Below, piece after piece: positions 24,775 to 33,928 of a stretch of DNA of 64,000 bases. Position 1 is the stretch's first letter, and the number at the start of each line of letters is the position of its first letter. Below the pieces are notes generated by a model, which saw nothing but the letters and a program-made list of their open reading frames with translations, was not told where the DNA came from and ran no database searches. Both the position numbers and the translations under genes were made by a program. Source of the stretch: CBDEGK01 sp965237855 (lineage in GTDB: Bacteria > Pseudomonadota > Gammaproteobacteria > Pseudomonadales > Halieaceae); contig CBDEGK010000002.1 of the NCBI GenBank assembly GCA_965237855.1, forward strand, positions 1-64,000. The letters are read 5' to 3'.

Positions 24775-25400
24775 TCAGGCTACTGTTTTTAGTGTTGCCC
24801 CTGCTTGTGATGGGCACGCCCGTGTGGGCACAGCATAACCACCATTCGATGCACATGGACGCCGATGGCATGGTGATGAATGCCAACAGCGAGCAGTTGC
24901 CACGGGGCTGCGAGGCTATCAGCCGGGACCATGCGTTCACCATTCGCGCCGGGGCTCGCTATGCGGAGAATGTACCGGGCATGATTTTCGGGATGAGTCA
25001 GCATGAGGTGGCGGTCGATCCCTGCAGCCGCATTACCGTGACATTTATTAACGAGGACCAGGTGCGGCATCAATGGATGGTACACGGCCTGCCGGTCTAT
25101 CTGTATCCGCAGGGCATGTTCCATATGGAGGCCAGCGCCGGGGCCACTCAAACAGGCACTTTTATTGCACCGGCTGACGATCGTACCTACCTGATTCATT
25201 GTGACATGGCCCAGCACATGGAAAATGGCATGAAAGGCCAACTGGTGGTTGGGCGCGGCAGTGGCGACCTGTGGAGTGTGCAGGGCGTGGGGCGGTCGTT
25301 TACACGCGCCAGTTACCTGCCTGCCTCGGTGGGATGGTTGATATTGATGGGCCTGGTGTTGGGGCTGGCGGTGGCGATCAGATCAGGTCGTTACGGGTAA
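24771..25400 (+). CDS. Cupredoxin-domain protein, membrane-tethered
   Basis: A 209-aa protein: signal peptide (LLFLVLPLLVMGTPVWA), a His/Met-rich stretch (HNHHSMHMDADGMVM) typical of copper-binding tails, then a cupredoxin domain with a type 1 site (His in VRHQWMVHGLP; Cys, His, Met in HCDMAQHMENGM, spacing C-x4-H-x4-M). A C-terminal membrane helix (SVGWLILMGLVLGLAVAI) follows. It starts at a TTG overlapping the oxidase stop (TTGA). It probably passes electrons or copper to or from the oxidase. Confidence 0.85.
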   Translation: MIRLLFLVLPLLVMGTPVWAQHNHHSMHMDADGMVMNANSEQLPRGCEAISRDHAFTIRAGARYAENVPGMIFGMSQHEVAVDPCSRITVTFINEDQVRHQWMVHGLPVYLYPQGMFHMEASAGATQTGTFIAPADDRTYLIHCDMAQHMENGMKGQLVVGRGSGDLWSVQGVGRSFTRASYLPASVGWLILMGLVLGLAVAIRSGRYG

Positions 25401-25725
25401 ATTCTTTTTCGATTTCGGTTTGCAGCTCAACGCGCGCTGTGCCCTTCACCTTGAGCGAAGCGGCCAGGCGCTGTTGGCGCCGGTGCTTGCGATAAAAGTT
25501 TACCATTTCCTCGAAAAACGCCTGCTGAGTTTCCCCGGCGATTAGTTTTTCAATCAGGTCTATATCGATGCCCATGCGGTAGGCAATGCGGCTGGGACGT
25601 ATCCTGTGAACATAGAATTCCGCCACAATTCGAATCTGTTGTTCGAGTGGGTAAGGGCATTCCCTGGAGTAGCCATAGGGGGGTGAGGGTGTGCGGGTAT
25701 CCATATCTATGTCCATATAGGTCAA
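25378..25725 (-). CDS. Small protein of unknown function with HTH-like region
   Basis: A 115-aa protein I do not recognise. The middle (YVHRIRPSRIAYRMGIDIDL then IEKLIAGE) reads like a helix-turn-helix, followed by a basic helix FYRKHRRQQRLAAS. No signal peptide or membrane segment. The true start may be the ATG a few codons in (MDIDMDTRTP). It ends inside the convergent cupredoxin gene and follows the GloB-like gene by 3 bases, so it is likely co-transcribed with it. Confidence 0.65.
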   Translation of the reverse strand: MTYMDIDMDTRTPSPPYGYSRECPYPLEQQIRIVAEFYVHRIRPSRIAYRMGIDIDLIEKLIAGETQQAFFEEMVNFYRKHRRQQRLAASLKVKGTARVELQTEIEKEFTRNDLI

Positions 25726-25728
25726 GGC

Positions 25729-26520
25729 TTACCAGTTGTTGCGCAATTCTCTGAGCTTCAGGAACACCGTTTTGGAATCGGGATCCTCTGGCAAGTCTGG
25801 AAAAGTTTCCCGCAGCCGCGCGATAACACTGGGGTTGTGCAGGCGAAAGAAGGTATTGATCTCTTTTTCAAGGGCCAGGTTGGACACCAGGGCGGCATTT
25901 GGATCCTGGTCGCCAACCTCGTCCAGCAAACGCGCTGCACGCTGGTTGTCCGGTTCCCTGTCGAGGGTGAACTCAAGATTGTTACCCATGTAGTCGTGAC
26001 CGGGATAAATCAGGGTTTGTTCCGGCAATCCAGCCAGCTGATTGGCAAAGGTATCGTACAGTTCCGCTGGATGTCCACCGTTGTGACAATTGCCGGCGCC
26101 GGCGTTGAACAGTGTGTCGCCGCAAAACAGGGCCGGTGTCTCGGTATGCGATAGCAAACAGATGTGGGACATGGTGTGACCGGGTGTATCCAATGCCTCA
26201 AGCTCCACCGTGGTGCCAATCTGAATGGTGTCTCCCGCGCTCAGCCCCTGATCTATACCTTCGATACTGTCCCGCGCATTGACGTGAGCTAACAGCCGGG
26301 CGCCGGTTGCGTCGATAACAGGCTGATTGCCACCGGTGTGATCGAAGTGTTCATGAGTATTGAGTACCTGGGTAATAGACCAACCCATTTCCCGTGCCTT
26401 GGCCAGGCACTTCTCGTGATCCAGTGGGTCCACCGCCATGGCTTCGCCGGTCTCAGGACAGGCGATCAGATAGTTAAAATTGCGAAAGGCGTTGCCGGTC
26501 CAGATTTGTTCAACAATCAT
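25729..26520 (-). CDS. gloB: Hydroxyacylglutathione hydrolase-like MBL-fold enzyme
   Basis: A 263-aa metallo-beta-lactamase-fold hydrolase. The metal motif is LNTHEHFDHTGGNQ near residue 55, with further ligands in DTPGHTMSH and the Asp of FCGDTLFN. The C-terminal block (LVSNLALEKEINTFFRLHN) resembles the glyoxalase II helical domain. It should hydrolyse S-lactoylglutathione or a related thioester in the cytoplasm. True GloB versus a paralog cannot be settled without alignment. It is transcribed ahead of the small HTH-like gene. Confidence 0.85.
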   Translation of the reverse strand: MIVEQIWTGNAFRNFNYLIACPETGEAMAVDPLDHEKCLAKAREMGWSITQVLNTHEHFDHTGGNQPVIDATGARLLAHVNARDSIEGIDQGLSAGDTIQIGTTVELEALDTPGHTMSHICLLSHTETPALFCGDTLFNAGAGNCHNGGHPAELYDTFANQLAGLPEQTLIYPGHDYMGNNLEFTLDREPDNQRAARLLDEVGDQDPNAALVSNLALEKEINTFFRLHNPSVIARLRETFPDLPEDPDSKTVFLKLRELRNNW

Positions 26521-26603
26521 GTTGGGGTCCCCACTTAACGTGGTCAGTGTAGTTGGGTATGCTGAGAGCGTAAACCGGGTGCGCGGAATAATTGAGGATA
26601 ATC

Positions 26604-27218
26604 ATGGGAGAAGCAGTGAGGGTAGTTGCTGCTGTACTAGTGGTATTGATGCCGGCACTGGTGCAGGCGCAGGCGCAGCCAGACACCGACCATGGTCCGT
26701 TTATTGGCCTGTACGCTGGTGGTGAGTTTCATGACGTGAGCCACGATGTCCGCGAGGGTGATGTGGCACTGCGTTTCGACCCCGCTGACGATGGCAATGT
26801 GCTGGCGCTGAACCTGGGTTATGAGTTTAGCAACCACTGGTTTGTCAGCCTGGATTTCTCCAATGCCGATGCGGATGACACCGAGGTCACCAATATCACG
26901 GCCTCTGCCAATTACCGTTTTCCAATAGGGCAGGGGGGTGCTTCCTTCTACCTGGGAGTAATCGGTGGTTACAGTGAACTGGAATGGCAGCAGTCCCCCG
27001 CCCTGACACCTGAAGCCAAGCCCGAATCGGAGCAATGGTTTGGTGGTGTACAAGCGGGCCTCGACTATCACTTCAGCGACAACTGGAGTGCCACGCTGAA
27101 GTACCAATATCACGGCATTGAACACGGCACCAATATCACCACTACGACGGGCAGTTCCAAGATCACGCACGACAGCTACCAATACCTTTTGCTGGGGGTA
27201 CGCCATCACCTGCCATGA
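26604..27218 (+). CDS. Outer-membrane beta-barrel protein (OmpW/porin-like fold)
   Basis: A ~204-aa precursor: signal peptide (VRVVAAVLVVLMPALVQAQA), then alternating hydrophobic strands typical of an eight-stranded barrel (LALNLGYEFSNHWFVSLDF, GASFYLGVIGGYSELEW, QAGLDYHFSDNWSATLKY). The last strand ends YQYLLLGVRHHLP. I start at the ATG after GAGGATAATC; GTG at 26616, preceded by GGAG, is also reasonable. Function unknown; it stands alone. Confidence 0.8.
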   Translation: MGEAVRVVAAVLVVLMPALVQAQAQPDTDHGPFIGLYAGGEFHDVSHDVREGDVALRFDPADDGNVLALNLGYEFSNHWFVSLDFSNADADDTEVTNITASANYRFPIGQGGASFYLGVIGGYSELEWQQSPALTPEAKPESEQWFGGVQAGLDYHFSDNWSATLKYQYHGIEHGTNITTTTGSSKITHDSYQYLLLGVRHHLP

Positions 27219-27246
27219 AGCCTCCGCGGCTGCTAAATAGCTGATT

Positions 27247-27266
27247 TGGGCCAATAATTTGGCCCA
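27247..27266 (+). terminator. Possible hairpin terminator after the barrel gene
   Basis: Perfect 8-bp inverted repeat TGGGCCAA-TAAT-TTGGCCCA, 28 bases after the stop of the outer-membrane protein. No T-run follows, so it may be a weak terminator or an mRNA-end stabilising hairpin. Confidence 0.4.
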
Positions 27267-27341
27267 CTTGGCTATTACCCCACTTGTGTATTCGCGCTAA
27301 GGTCGCTTTACTTTGCGCTCAGTCCGTAGGAGATATCTATC

Positions 27342-28826
27342 ATGTCAGCCAAGACCTCACCCACCCAGCCGCGTCATGCCCGTGATATCGAGGAATGGGA
27401 CCTGGAAACCGATGTCGCCATTGTTGGATTTGGTGGTGCTGGCGGCTGTGCCGCAATCGAGGTGGCGGACGCCGGGGCGGAGGCGATCATCTTCGAAGTG
27501 TCCAGTGCCAGTGGTGGTTCCACCGCCCTGTCCAGCGCCGAAATTTACATGGGCGGCAATGGTGGCACCCGGGTACAGAAGGCCTGTGGCTTTGAAGACA
27601 GCACCGAGGCCATGTTTACTTACATGATGATGGCGGCGGGACCGCAGGCGGATGAAGCCAAGATTCGCAACTACTGCGACAACAGCCTGGGCCATTTCGA
27701 ATGGCTGTGTGAGTTGGGGGTGCCGTTCAAAGACAGCTTCCATGAAACCCGCGCGATTATGTGCCTGACGGATGATGGCCTGCTCTATACCGGCAGCGAA
27801 AAGGCTTATCCATTTTGTGAGCAGGCCAAGCCAGCGGCGCGTGGACACAACCTTTACGTGGAAGGGGATAACGGCGGCCCTCTGTTCATGAAGATCGTGA
27901 CTGAGAACGTCGACAAGCGCGACAAGATTACCGTGGAATACGAAGTTCGGGCACTGACCTTGATACTCGATGACAGCGGTGCCGTGGTCGGCCTGGTGGT
28001 TCGCAAGAACCAACAGGAATTGAATGTGCGTGCGCGCAAGGGTGTCATTCTCTGCGCTGGCGGCTTTGTGATGAATGAAGAAATGCTGCAGAAATATGCG
28101 CCCAAGCTGACCTACGGCAACAACGCCATTGGTAATCCGGGTGATACCGGCAGCGGCATCCTCATGGGTATGGGTGTCGGCGCCGCCGCCATCAATATGC
28201 ACGAGGGTTTTATCAGCCTGCCTTACTACCCGCCGGCGTCGATCACCGGGGGTATCCTGGTCAATGACAAGGGCCAACGTTTTATCAATGAAGACGTCTA
28301 TCACGCCCGTCTCGGTAATGCGATTCTTGAGAACCCGGGTGAACGCTTTTACTTCATTGTCACCGTCGAGCAGTACGGCGACTACGAGCAGATGAACTTC
28401 ATGGGGGCAGAAGTGTGCGGTACAGGCGAAACGGTCGAGGAATTGGAGGAAGAGTTACAGTTACCCGAAGGCTCCTTGCAACACACGGTGAGCTACTACA
28501 ACCAGATGGCCGAGCAGGGCAAAGACCCGCTCTATCACAAGCAGCCTGAGTGGTTGGAGCAGCTCGAAGTGCCGCTGGTGGCATTGGATGTGACGCCGGG
28601 CCGCGGTACCTTCTGGCCCTACTTTACTCTCGGTGGCCTCGACAGTCGGCCCAGCGGTGAAGTGCTGACCGCCGATGGGAATGAAATTGCCGGCTTGTAT
28701 GCGGCGGGCCGAACCGCTTGCGGCATTGTCCGAAGGGCCGAGGGCTATTCCAGCGGTATGTCGGTCGGCGATGCCACCTTCTCGGGAAGAATGGCTGGCA
28801 TAGCTGCTGCCAGGCGCAGCAATTAG
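27342..28826 (+). CDS. FAD-binding flavoprotein (fumarate reductase/ketosteroid dehydrogenase fold)
   Basis: A 494-aa flavoprotein. The N-terminal FAD motif is VAIVGFGGAGGCAAIEVAD, with GGSTALSSAEIYMGG next to it, a pattern of 3-ketosteroid dehydrogenase and urocanate/fumarate reductase-like proteins. The C-terminal FAD block is GLYAAGRTACGIV and YSSGMSVGDATFSGR. No haem or signal sequence. A TAGGAGAT ribosome site precedes the ATG. The reaction is probably a desaturation or its reverse on a ring or enoate substrate; the exact one is unknown. Confidence 0.83.
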   Translation: MSAKTSPTQPRHARDIEEWDLETDVAIVGFGGAGGCAAIEVADAGAEAIIFEVSSASGGSTALSSAEIYMGGNGGTRVQKACGFEDSTEAMFTYMMMAAGPQADEAKIRNYCDNSLGHFEWLCELGVPFKDSFHETRAIMCLTDDGLLYTGSEKAYPFCEQAKPAARGHNLYVEGDNGGPLFMKIVTENVDKRDKITVEYEVRALTLILDDSGAVVGLVVRKNQQELNVRARKGVILCAGGFVMNEEMLQKYAPKLTYGNNAIGNPGDTGSGILMGMGVGAAAINMHEGFISLPYYPPASITGGILVNDKGQRFINEDVYHARLGNAILENPGERFYFIVTVEQYGDYEQMNFMGAEVCGTGETVEELEEELQLPEGSLQHTVSYYNQMAEQGKDPLYHKQPEWLEQLEVPLVALDVTPGRGTFWPYFTLGGLDSRPSGEVLTADGNEIAGLYAAGRTACGIVRRAEGYSSGMSVGDATFSGRMAGIAAARRSN

Positions 28827-28854
28827 ATCGAGCCCTGGCTGCTATCAAGAGGTT

Positions 28855-30639
28855 CTAGTAGGCCGCGACAGTGCCATCCTTGCGCATCTCGGTGGCGCCG
28901 GTGTAGACGCCGGTGTCCGGGTCGCGCTGTATGGCCTGATAACCCCCAAAAGCGGCACCGTTGGGCACCACTTTAACCCGGTGTCCCATTTTCTCCAGGC
29001 TGTCTGCGGTGGCAGCCGGAACACCTGGTTCCAGCTGCAATATGCCCAGCAAATCCTCGTCCACGCCGGTGGGTTGTCTACCGCCCTGGTGGTTGAAGCG
29101 CGCCGCGTCGCCAGCCTCCTGCACGTTCATGCCGAAATCGATCATGTTCACCAGCACTTGCACATGACCCTGGGGTTGCATGGCGCCACCCATCAGCCCA
29201 AAACTCATCCACGGTTGACCATTCCTCATGACAAAGGCGGGAATAATCGTATGGAAGGGGCGTTTTCCTGGCGCGTAGACATTGGGGTGAGAGGCATCCA
29301 GGGAAAACAGTTCGCCCCGGTCCTGCAACATGAAACCCAGCCCATCAGGCACCAGGCCGGAGCCCATGCCGCGATAGTTTGACTGTATCAGTGAGACCAT
29401 CATGCCGTTCTTGTCTGCGACTGTCAGGTAGGTGGTGTCACCGGGTCCCTCCAGTTTGGGGTCACCTGGTTGCACACTCGCCAACGCTCTATTTGGATCA
29501 ATTTCCTTGAAGCGCTGCTGACCATAGGCATCGGTCAGTAGTTGGCGGTAGTGGTAGTTGTTATAGGTTGGATCAGCATAAAAACGCCCCACGTCTTCAA
29601 AGGCCAGCCGCTTGGCTTCTACCATGTAGTGAAACACCTCAGGCGAACTGCGCGGCCATTGGTTTAATTTCACGTTTTTGAGAATGCTCAACATCTGCAA
29701 GGCGGCGAATCCCTGTCCATTAGGGGGCAGTTCATAAACGTCATAGCCGCGGTAGTTGACGCTGCCGGGCGTCACCCACTCCCCCTGGTGATTGGCGAAA
29801 TCATCGTAGCGCAGATCGCCTCCGATACGCCGCATGTAGGCGTCGATGGTTCTTGCCAACGTGCCTTTGTAGAAGGCATCCCGGCCTTGATTGCCAAGAA
29901 TTTCCAGCGTATCGGCCAGGTCCGGATTGCGAAACAACTCGCCGGCCTGGGGAGCGCCCCTGGCAAACCAGGTGGCACGAGCATTGTCGAATTCTTCGAT
30001 CATGGGCAGACGCCGCTCAAAGCCCTTGAGGCTACGCTCCAGATACCAGGCGATTACCGGCGCGATCGGATGTCCCTCACGGGCATAGTGAATTGCTGGT
30101 TCAAGTACCTGCTTCATGGCGAGCTTGCCAAAGCGCTGGTGCAGGGCAAACCAGCCGTCGACCGTGCCCGGTACAGTTACTGATAGCGATCCATGGGAGG
30201 GCACGCCCTGGTGATCTTCCGCCAGCTTGCCGGCGGCCTTTAAGGCATCTATTTTTACCAGCAGTTGTTCCATGTTGCGAGATCGAGGTGAGCGGCCCGA
30301 ACTGTTGTAACCGTGCAGACTTTTACTCGCTGGATCCCAGACAATGGCAAACAAATCACCGCCAATGCCATTGCCGGTTGGTTCCATCAAGCCCAGTGCG
30401 GCATTGGCGGCGATGGCAGCGTCAACCGCACTACCGCCTTGTTTCAGTATGTCGATGGCGGCCTGGCTCGCCAGTGGGTGGGCGGTGGCCGCCATGCCAT
30501 TGCGGCCGTAGACCGCGCTGCGGGACCAGGGCGCGTCAATTGGCCTGGTCCCGGCTCCCAACGCCGGGTCTTCAGCCCCGCACATGGCCGCCAGGGTAAA
30601 CAAGTGAAACGCCAGGACGGCGGTGATCAGTCTGGACAT
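28855..30639 (-). CDS. ggt: Gamma-glutamyltransferase (GGT)
   Basis: A 594-aa Ntn-hydrolase precursor, periplasmic by its leader (MSRLITAVLAFHLFTLAAMC). Blocks are NGMAATAHPLASQAAIDIL, GNGIGGDLFA, LPPNGQGFAALQML and the autoprocessing site GDTTYLTVADKNG. The first Thr of TTY becomes the N-terminal nucleophile of the small subunit (family TTHxSVVD). It cleaves gamma-glutamyl bonds such as in glutathione. The substrate-binding SGSG-like loop reads NYRGMGSG. It lies 84 bases after a penicillin-acylase-type Ntn-hydrolase on the same strand. Confidence 0.9.
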   Translation of the reverse strand: MSRLITAVLAFHLFTLAAMCGAEDPALGAGTRPIDAPWSRSAVYGRNGMAATAHPLASQAAIDILKQGGSAVDAAIAANAALGLMEPTGNGIGGDLFAIVWDPASKSLHGYNSSGRSPRSRNMEQLLVKIDALKAAGKLAEDHQGVPSHGSLSVTVPGTVDGWFALHQRFGKLAMKQVLEPAIHYAREGHPIAPVIAWYLERSLKGFERRLPMIEEFDNARATWFARGAPQAGELFRNPDLADTLEILGNQGRDAFYKGTLARTIDAYMRRIGGDLRYDDFANHQGEWVTPGSVNYRGYDVYELPPNGQGFAALQMLSILKNVKLNQWPRSSPEVFHYMVEAKRLAFEDVGRFYADPTYNNYHYRQLLTDAYGQQRFKEIDPNRALASVQPGDPKLEGPGDTTYLTVADKNGMMVSLIQSNYRGMGSGLVPDGLGFMLQDRGELFSLDASHPNVYAPGKRPFHTIIPAFVMRNGQPWMSFGLMGGAMQPQGHVQVLVNMIDFGMNVQEAGDAARFNHQGGRQPTGVDEDLLGILQLEPGVPAATADSLEKMGHRVKVVPNGAAFGGYQAIQRDPDTGVYTGATEMRKDGTVAAY

Positions 30640-30723
30640 GGTTTGATTTTCCCTTCGACATCATCAGTAAACGATAGGCCAGTGATTCGGCCAGGACAAA
30701 TTGCCGATAGCTTGGCGCCGCTG

Positions 30724-33162
30724 TTATCGACTACTTCTGCCGTTGTTTCGACGCTGAGCAGTTGCTGCCTGGGTGGGTGCCAGGCGAAGCTGATGCGCGC
30801 TATCGGGTGGCCTGACTTCAAACAGTTCTCCACCCAGCCAGGCTGAAAATTGATCACAATAGTGTTCACTTAGCGGATGGCCAGATTGGCCGCCGGGGAT
30901 AACGCTGAAGACCTGTGGCGGATCGGACATCTCGGCAACCGCTCGCACCGTGGCCCCGTGAGACACCCGGTAAGGCTGATCATACCCGTAGCTGGCCCGC
31001 CCCACGGTGGCCGGAGTTCCGCCCCAGGGTTGCCGGGCGCAGTTGAATAATTTTCCCAGCACGGGTAGCTCGCTGGCCAGCTCGTGCTCAAGAGCGACAC
31101 CTTGCAACTGATCCAGGCGCCAGCTCTCCATGTCGGGGCCCAACAGTTTACCGAGGGATTCGATGCTGCGGTTGAGGGTCTGGCTCAAGGTCGTACTGCG
31201 ATCCTCGGGCCACCAGCCGCGCAGGGAAGCATCCAGTATCAGGCTATCCACTGCCTGGTTGAGCACGTAGTTGCGCCGTTTCAGCTCATCAAAGAGATCG
31301 CTACCCATGGCGGGCTGGAAGATAGTCCTGGCCAGGCCCAGGTACCAGTGTTGAAAGATAATCGCTGCACCGCTGTCCGGGCTGGCAACCGGGTTGACCT
31401 GCCACTCAAGCAACAAGCCCGCGGCATAGCTGGCGGATTGTGAGAGCAAAGATATATCCAGTTCACGGGTCATTTGAGGCAACAGCATCAGTGCCTGGTT
31501 GTCCAGCCAGTCCAGTTGCAACTCTTGCATGTGCGTTGCGTCGATCTTGTCCATCCGGGACAGGTAATTCTGGAGGCGCTGCATGCGATAGGGTGCGGCA
31601 TTGTCCGCCGACACCAGCGGACCGCCGCCATTGGGGCTAACCCGGGCGTTGGCGGCGGCGATGAAGCCAGGCACTGGATTCAATAGTCTTGGCATTTGGC
31701 TGGCATCCACCCAGCCTTGCCAGCGATTTTCTGGCAAATCCCCTCGCAGAGGAAACTGGCCATTGCCCTGGCCGCGAATCGGCAACAGCCCGGCGCTGCG
31801 AAAGCCTATATTACCTTCTATATCCGCGTAGATAGCGTTGAGCGTTGGGGCGGGTAATCGGTCCAGGGCGGCATTGAACTCTTGCCAGTTCCGGGCGGTG
31901 TTAATGGCGAGCAGTCCTTCCAGGCCCAGCGCTCCGAGGTGGTGTGCTGTCCAACTCAACGCCAGTGGTGGATTAGTGCTGACCAGGGGGCCGTTGCGAG
32001 TATGAACGATATGCAGTTGGCTATCTGCCTGGCCGCGTACCGGTATGGTGACAGTCTCTACTTTTGCCTCGTACCAGTCATCACCGTCTTTGAACAGCAG
32101 CGGATTATCGGGGGAGCGATTTTCGAGGAACAGGTCCTGGCTATCACCGATATTGGTAAAACCCCAGGCAATGCGCTCGTTGTAGCCGCTGATGACACCA
32201 GGCAAACCGGCCACCGACCAGCCTTGCAGGGATCGCCCTTCGCCATAGAACAAATGAACCTGGTAGAACAGGTTGGGAACACCCAGGGTGTCGTGCGAGT
32301 CAAATGCCAGCAGGGCGTTACCGGTGGCACTTTTACCGGGGGCCACCACCCAGCTATTGCTGCCAAAACCCAGGCGTGGCATGCGGGGGTTCACGCTCGG
32401 ATCGGTGTGATTAAAACCGTTGATGCTGCTGAGAACATCCATGCCCGCGACGGCTGCTTCTACCGGGACCTGTTGGGATTGGTGCTCACCGTCAATAATG
32501 TAGGGATAATCCATGACCTGGCTGTGATCGCGTAAAAATAAACCAAACTGCTTACCGCCCAGGACATTCAGAAGCCCCAGTCGCAGGGTCTCGTTGCGAA
32601 AATTATTGCCGGACTGGAACGCCATGAGTGCTGCCAGGGCAAAAACGTCGCCACGCTGCCAGGCTGCAGGCCGCTGCCGAAGCACGAGGAACTCGGGGGG
32701 AAGCTTGGGATGGTAGTCGATGCTGGCGTTGATGCCGCCAATATAGCTGTCAATGGTGTCGAGCAATTCCGGGCTGGCCTTGTCCTCGAGGCTGCGGGCC
32801 AGTTGCGGCACGCCGAAGCGCCACAGCTCGCGGTCAGTTTCCAGTAGCTCCCGCCCCATTAATTGCGCCAGTCGGCCGTTGCCGGCCCGGCGCAGGGTTT
32901 CCATTTGCCAGAGTCTCTCCGAAGCGTGCAGCCAACCCTGGGCAAAGAAAGCATCGTCAAGTGTGCTGGCGCTGACAAAAGGTCGCTGTAATTCATCGAA
33001 GCGAATGTCCACCGGGGCGCTGATGCCGTCCACGTCTTCAGTACCGAAATTGCGAGACACGGAGCTCGCCAGCAGGAAGTAGCTGTAAGCCACCGCTGCA
33101 ACAAGAACAAGTAGTAGCGTCGGCAAAATATAAGCCAGCCGTTTGCTCACCGTAGCACTCAT
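30724..33162 (-). CDS. Penicillin acylase family Ntn-hydrolase (amidase/AHL acylase-like)
   Basis: A 812-aa precursor with an N-terminal membrane/signal segment (LAYILPTLLLVLVAAVAYSY). The alpha-chain block is FAQGWLHASERLWQMETLRR. The autoprocessing serine lies in FGSNSWVVAP (SNSW, the N-terminus of the beta chain). Later blocks are AWGFTNIGDSQDLF and TIHTARNW-like AINTARNWQEF. Family members cleave amides such as penicillins, acyl-homoserine lactones or other N-acyl compounds; which one is not decidable here. The ATG at 33162 has AGGG about 10 bases upstream; 33171 is the alternative. Confidence 0.9.
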   Translation of the reverse strand: MSATVSKRLAYILPTLLLVLVAAVAYSYFLLASSVSRNFGTEDVDGISAPVDIRFDELQRPFVSASTLDDAFFAQGWLHASERLWQMETLRRAGNGRLAQLMGRELLETDRELWRFGVPQLARSLEDKASPELLDTIDSYIGGINASIDYHPKLPPEFLVLRQRPAAWQRGDVFALAALMAFQSGNNFRNETLRLGLLNVLGGKQFGLFLRDHSQVMDYPYIIDGEHQSQQVPVEAAVAGMDVLSSINGFNHTDPSVNPRMPRLGFGSNSWVVAPGKSATGNALLAFDSHDTLGVPNLFYQVHLFYGEGRSLQGWSVAGLPGVISGYNERIAWGFTNIGDSQDLFLENRSPDNPLLFKDGDDWYEAKVETVTIPVRGQADSQLHIVHTRNGPLVSTNPPLALSWTAHHLGALGLEGLLAINTARNWQEFNAALDRLPAPTLNAIYADIEGNIGFRSAGLLPIRGQGNGQFPLRGDLPENRWQGWVDASQMPRLLNPVPGFIAAANARVSPNGGGPLVSADNAAPYRMQRLQNYLSRMDKIDATHMQELQLDWLDNQALMLLPQMTRELDISLLSQSASYAAGLLLEWQVNPVASPDSGAAIIFQHWYLGLARTIFQPAMGSDLFDELKRRNYVLNQAVDSLILDASLRGWWPEDRSTTLSQTLNRSIESLGKLLGPDMESWRLDQLQGVALEHELASELPVLGKLFNCARQPWGGTPATVGRASYGYDQPYRVSHGATVRAVAEMSDPPQVFSVIPGGQSGHPLSEHYCDQFSAWLGGELFEVRPPDSAHQLRLAPTQAATAQRRNNGRSSR

Positions 33163-33287
33163 GCGCGTCATCCCTGTCTGATCAACCGCAGAATTGTAAC
33201 AGTGCTGGTAGCCAAGATGCGCGGTGTTGATTTGAGTGATCTCGCGGTGCGGGACGAATCCCCTGGCCTGGGCTATCATGCGCAGAC

Positions 33288-33920
33288 ATGAAAATACTGG
33301 TTACGGATGATCATCAGTTGTTTGCCGATGGCCTGGGACTCGTGCTCAACAGTCTCGAAGAGGATGTTGAGTGTGTGTATGCCCGCGATGGACACGAGGC
33401 ACTGGAACTGGTCAGCAAACACAGGGATGTAGATGTTGCGCTTATTGATCTCAGCATGCCCGACATGGACGGCATCGAGTTGATGCGTGCACTGCGGGCC
33501 CGCAGCCTGGGTATTCCCATGGTGCTGCTGTCGTCTACTGAAGATATCTTCTCGATTCGGGCGGCAATGGATGCGGGTGCCATGGGATTTATTCCCAAAT
33601 CTTTTAGTCGCAATGACTTGCAGCAGGCGCTGCGCGATATTCTCAATGGCGACATGTTCCTGCCGGCGGCTACCCGCCGCGCTCTCGACCAGTTGGGCGA
33701 GGATGCCGATGCCGCGGGCGTGCACGGCCTGACGGAGCGGCAATTGTCGGTGCTGGGTCTGCTGGCCCGAGGCTATCCCAACAAGAAGATAGCCCAGGCC
33801 CTGTTTATTACGGAGAACACGGTCAAATTCCACGTGCGCGCTCTACTCAAAGCCATGGGCACCGACAACCGGACCGAGTGTGTGTTTCAGGCGGAACAGA
33901 AGGGCCTGCTGTCCCGGTGA
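33288..33920 (+). CDS. NarL/LuxR family response regulator
   Basis: A 210-aa two-component regulator. The receiver domain is 1-120 with D7, D8 and phospho-acceptor D54 (ALIDLSMPDMDG), Thr/Ser near 82 (LLSSTED) and Lys in FIPKSFS. The GerE-type helix-turn-helix is at ~145-205 (LTERQLSVLGLLARGYPNKK and ITENTVKFHVRALL). It faces a hybrid histidine kinase gene across 8 bases, its likely partner although the two are convergent. Target genes are unknown. Confidence 0.93.
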   Translation: MKILVTDDHQLFADGLGLVLNSLEEDVECVYARDGHEALELVSKHRDVDVALIDLSMPDMDGIELMRALRARSLGIPMVLLSSTEDIFSIRAAMDAGAMGFIPKSFSRNDLQQALRDILNGDMFLPAATRRALDQLGEDADAAGVHGLTERQLSVLGLLARGYPNKKIAQALFITENTVKFHVRALLKAMGTDNRTECVFQAEQKGLLSR

Positions 33921-33928
33921 AAACAGTG

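Noticed and set aside
27357..28304. 315-codon minus-strand frame inside the flavoprotein gene
   Set aside because: His/Ala-rich, no recognisable motif, wholly antisense to a clear FAD protein.
30627..30869. 80-codon minus-strand frame between the penicillin acylase and GGT genes
   Set aside because: Mostly overlaps the acylase 3' end in another frame; no ribosome site or motif seen.
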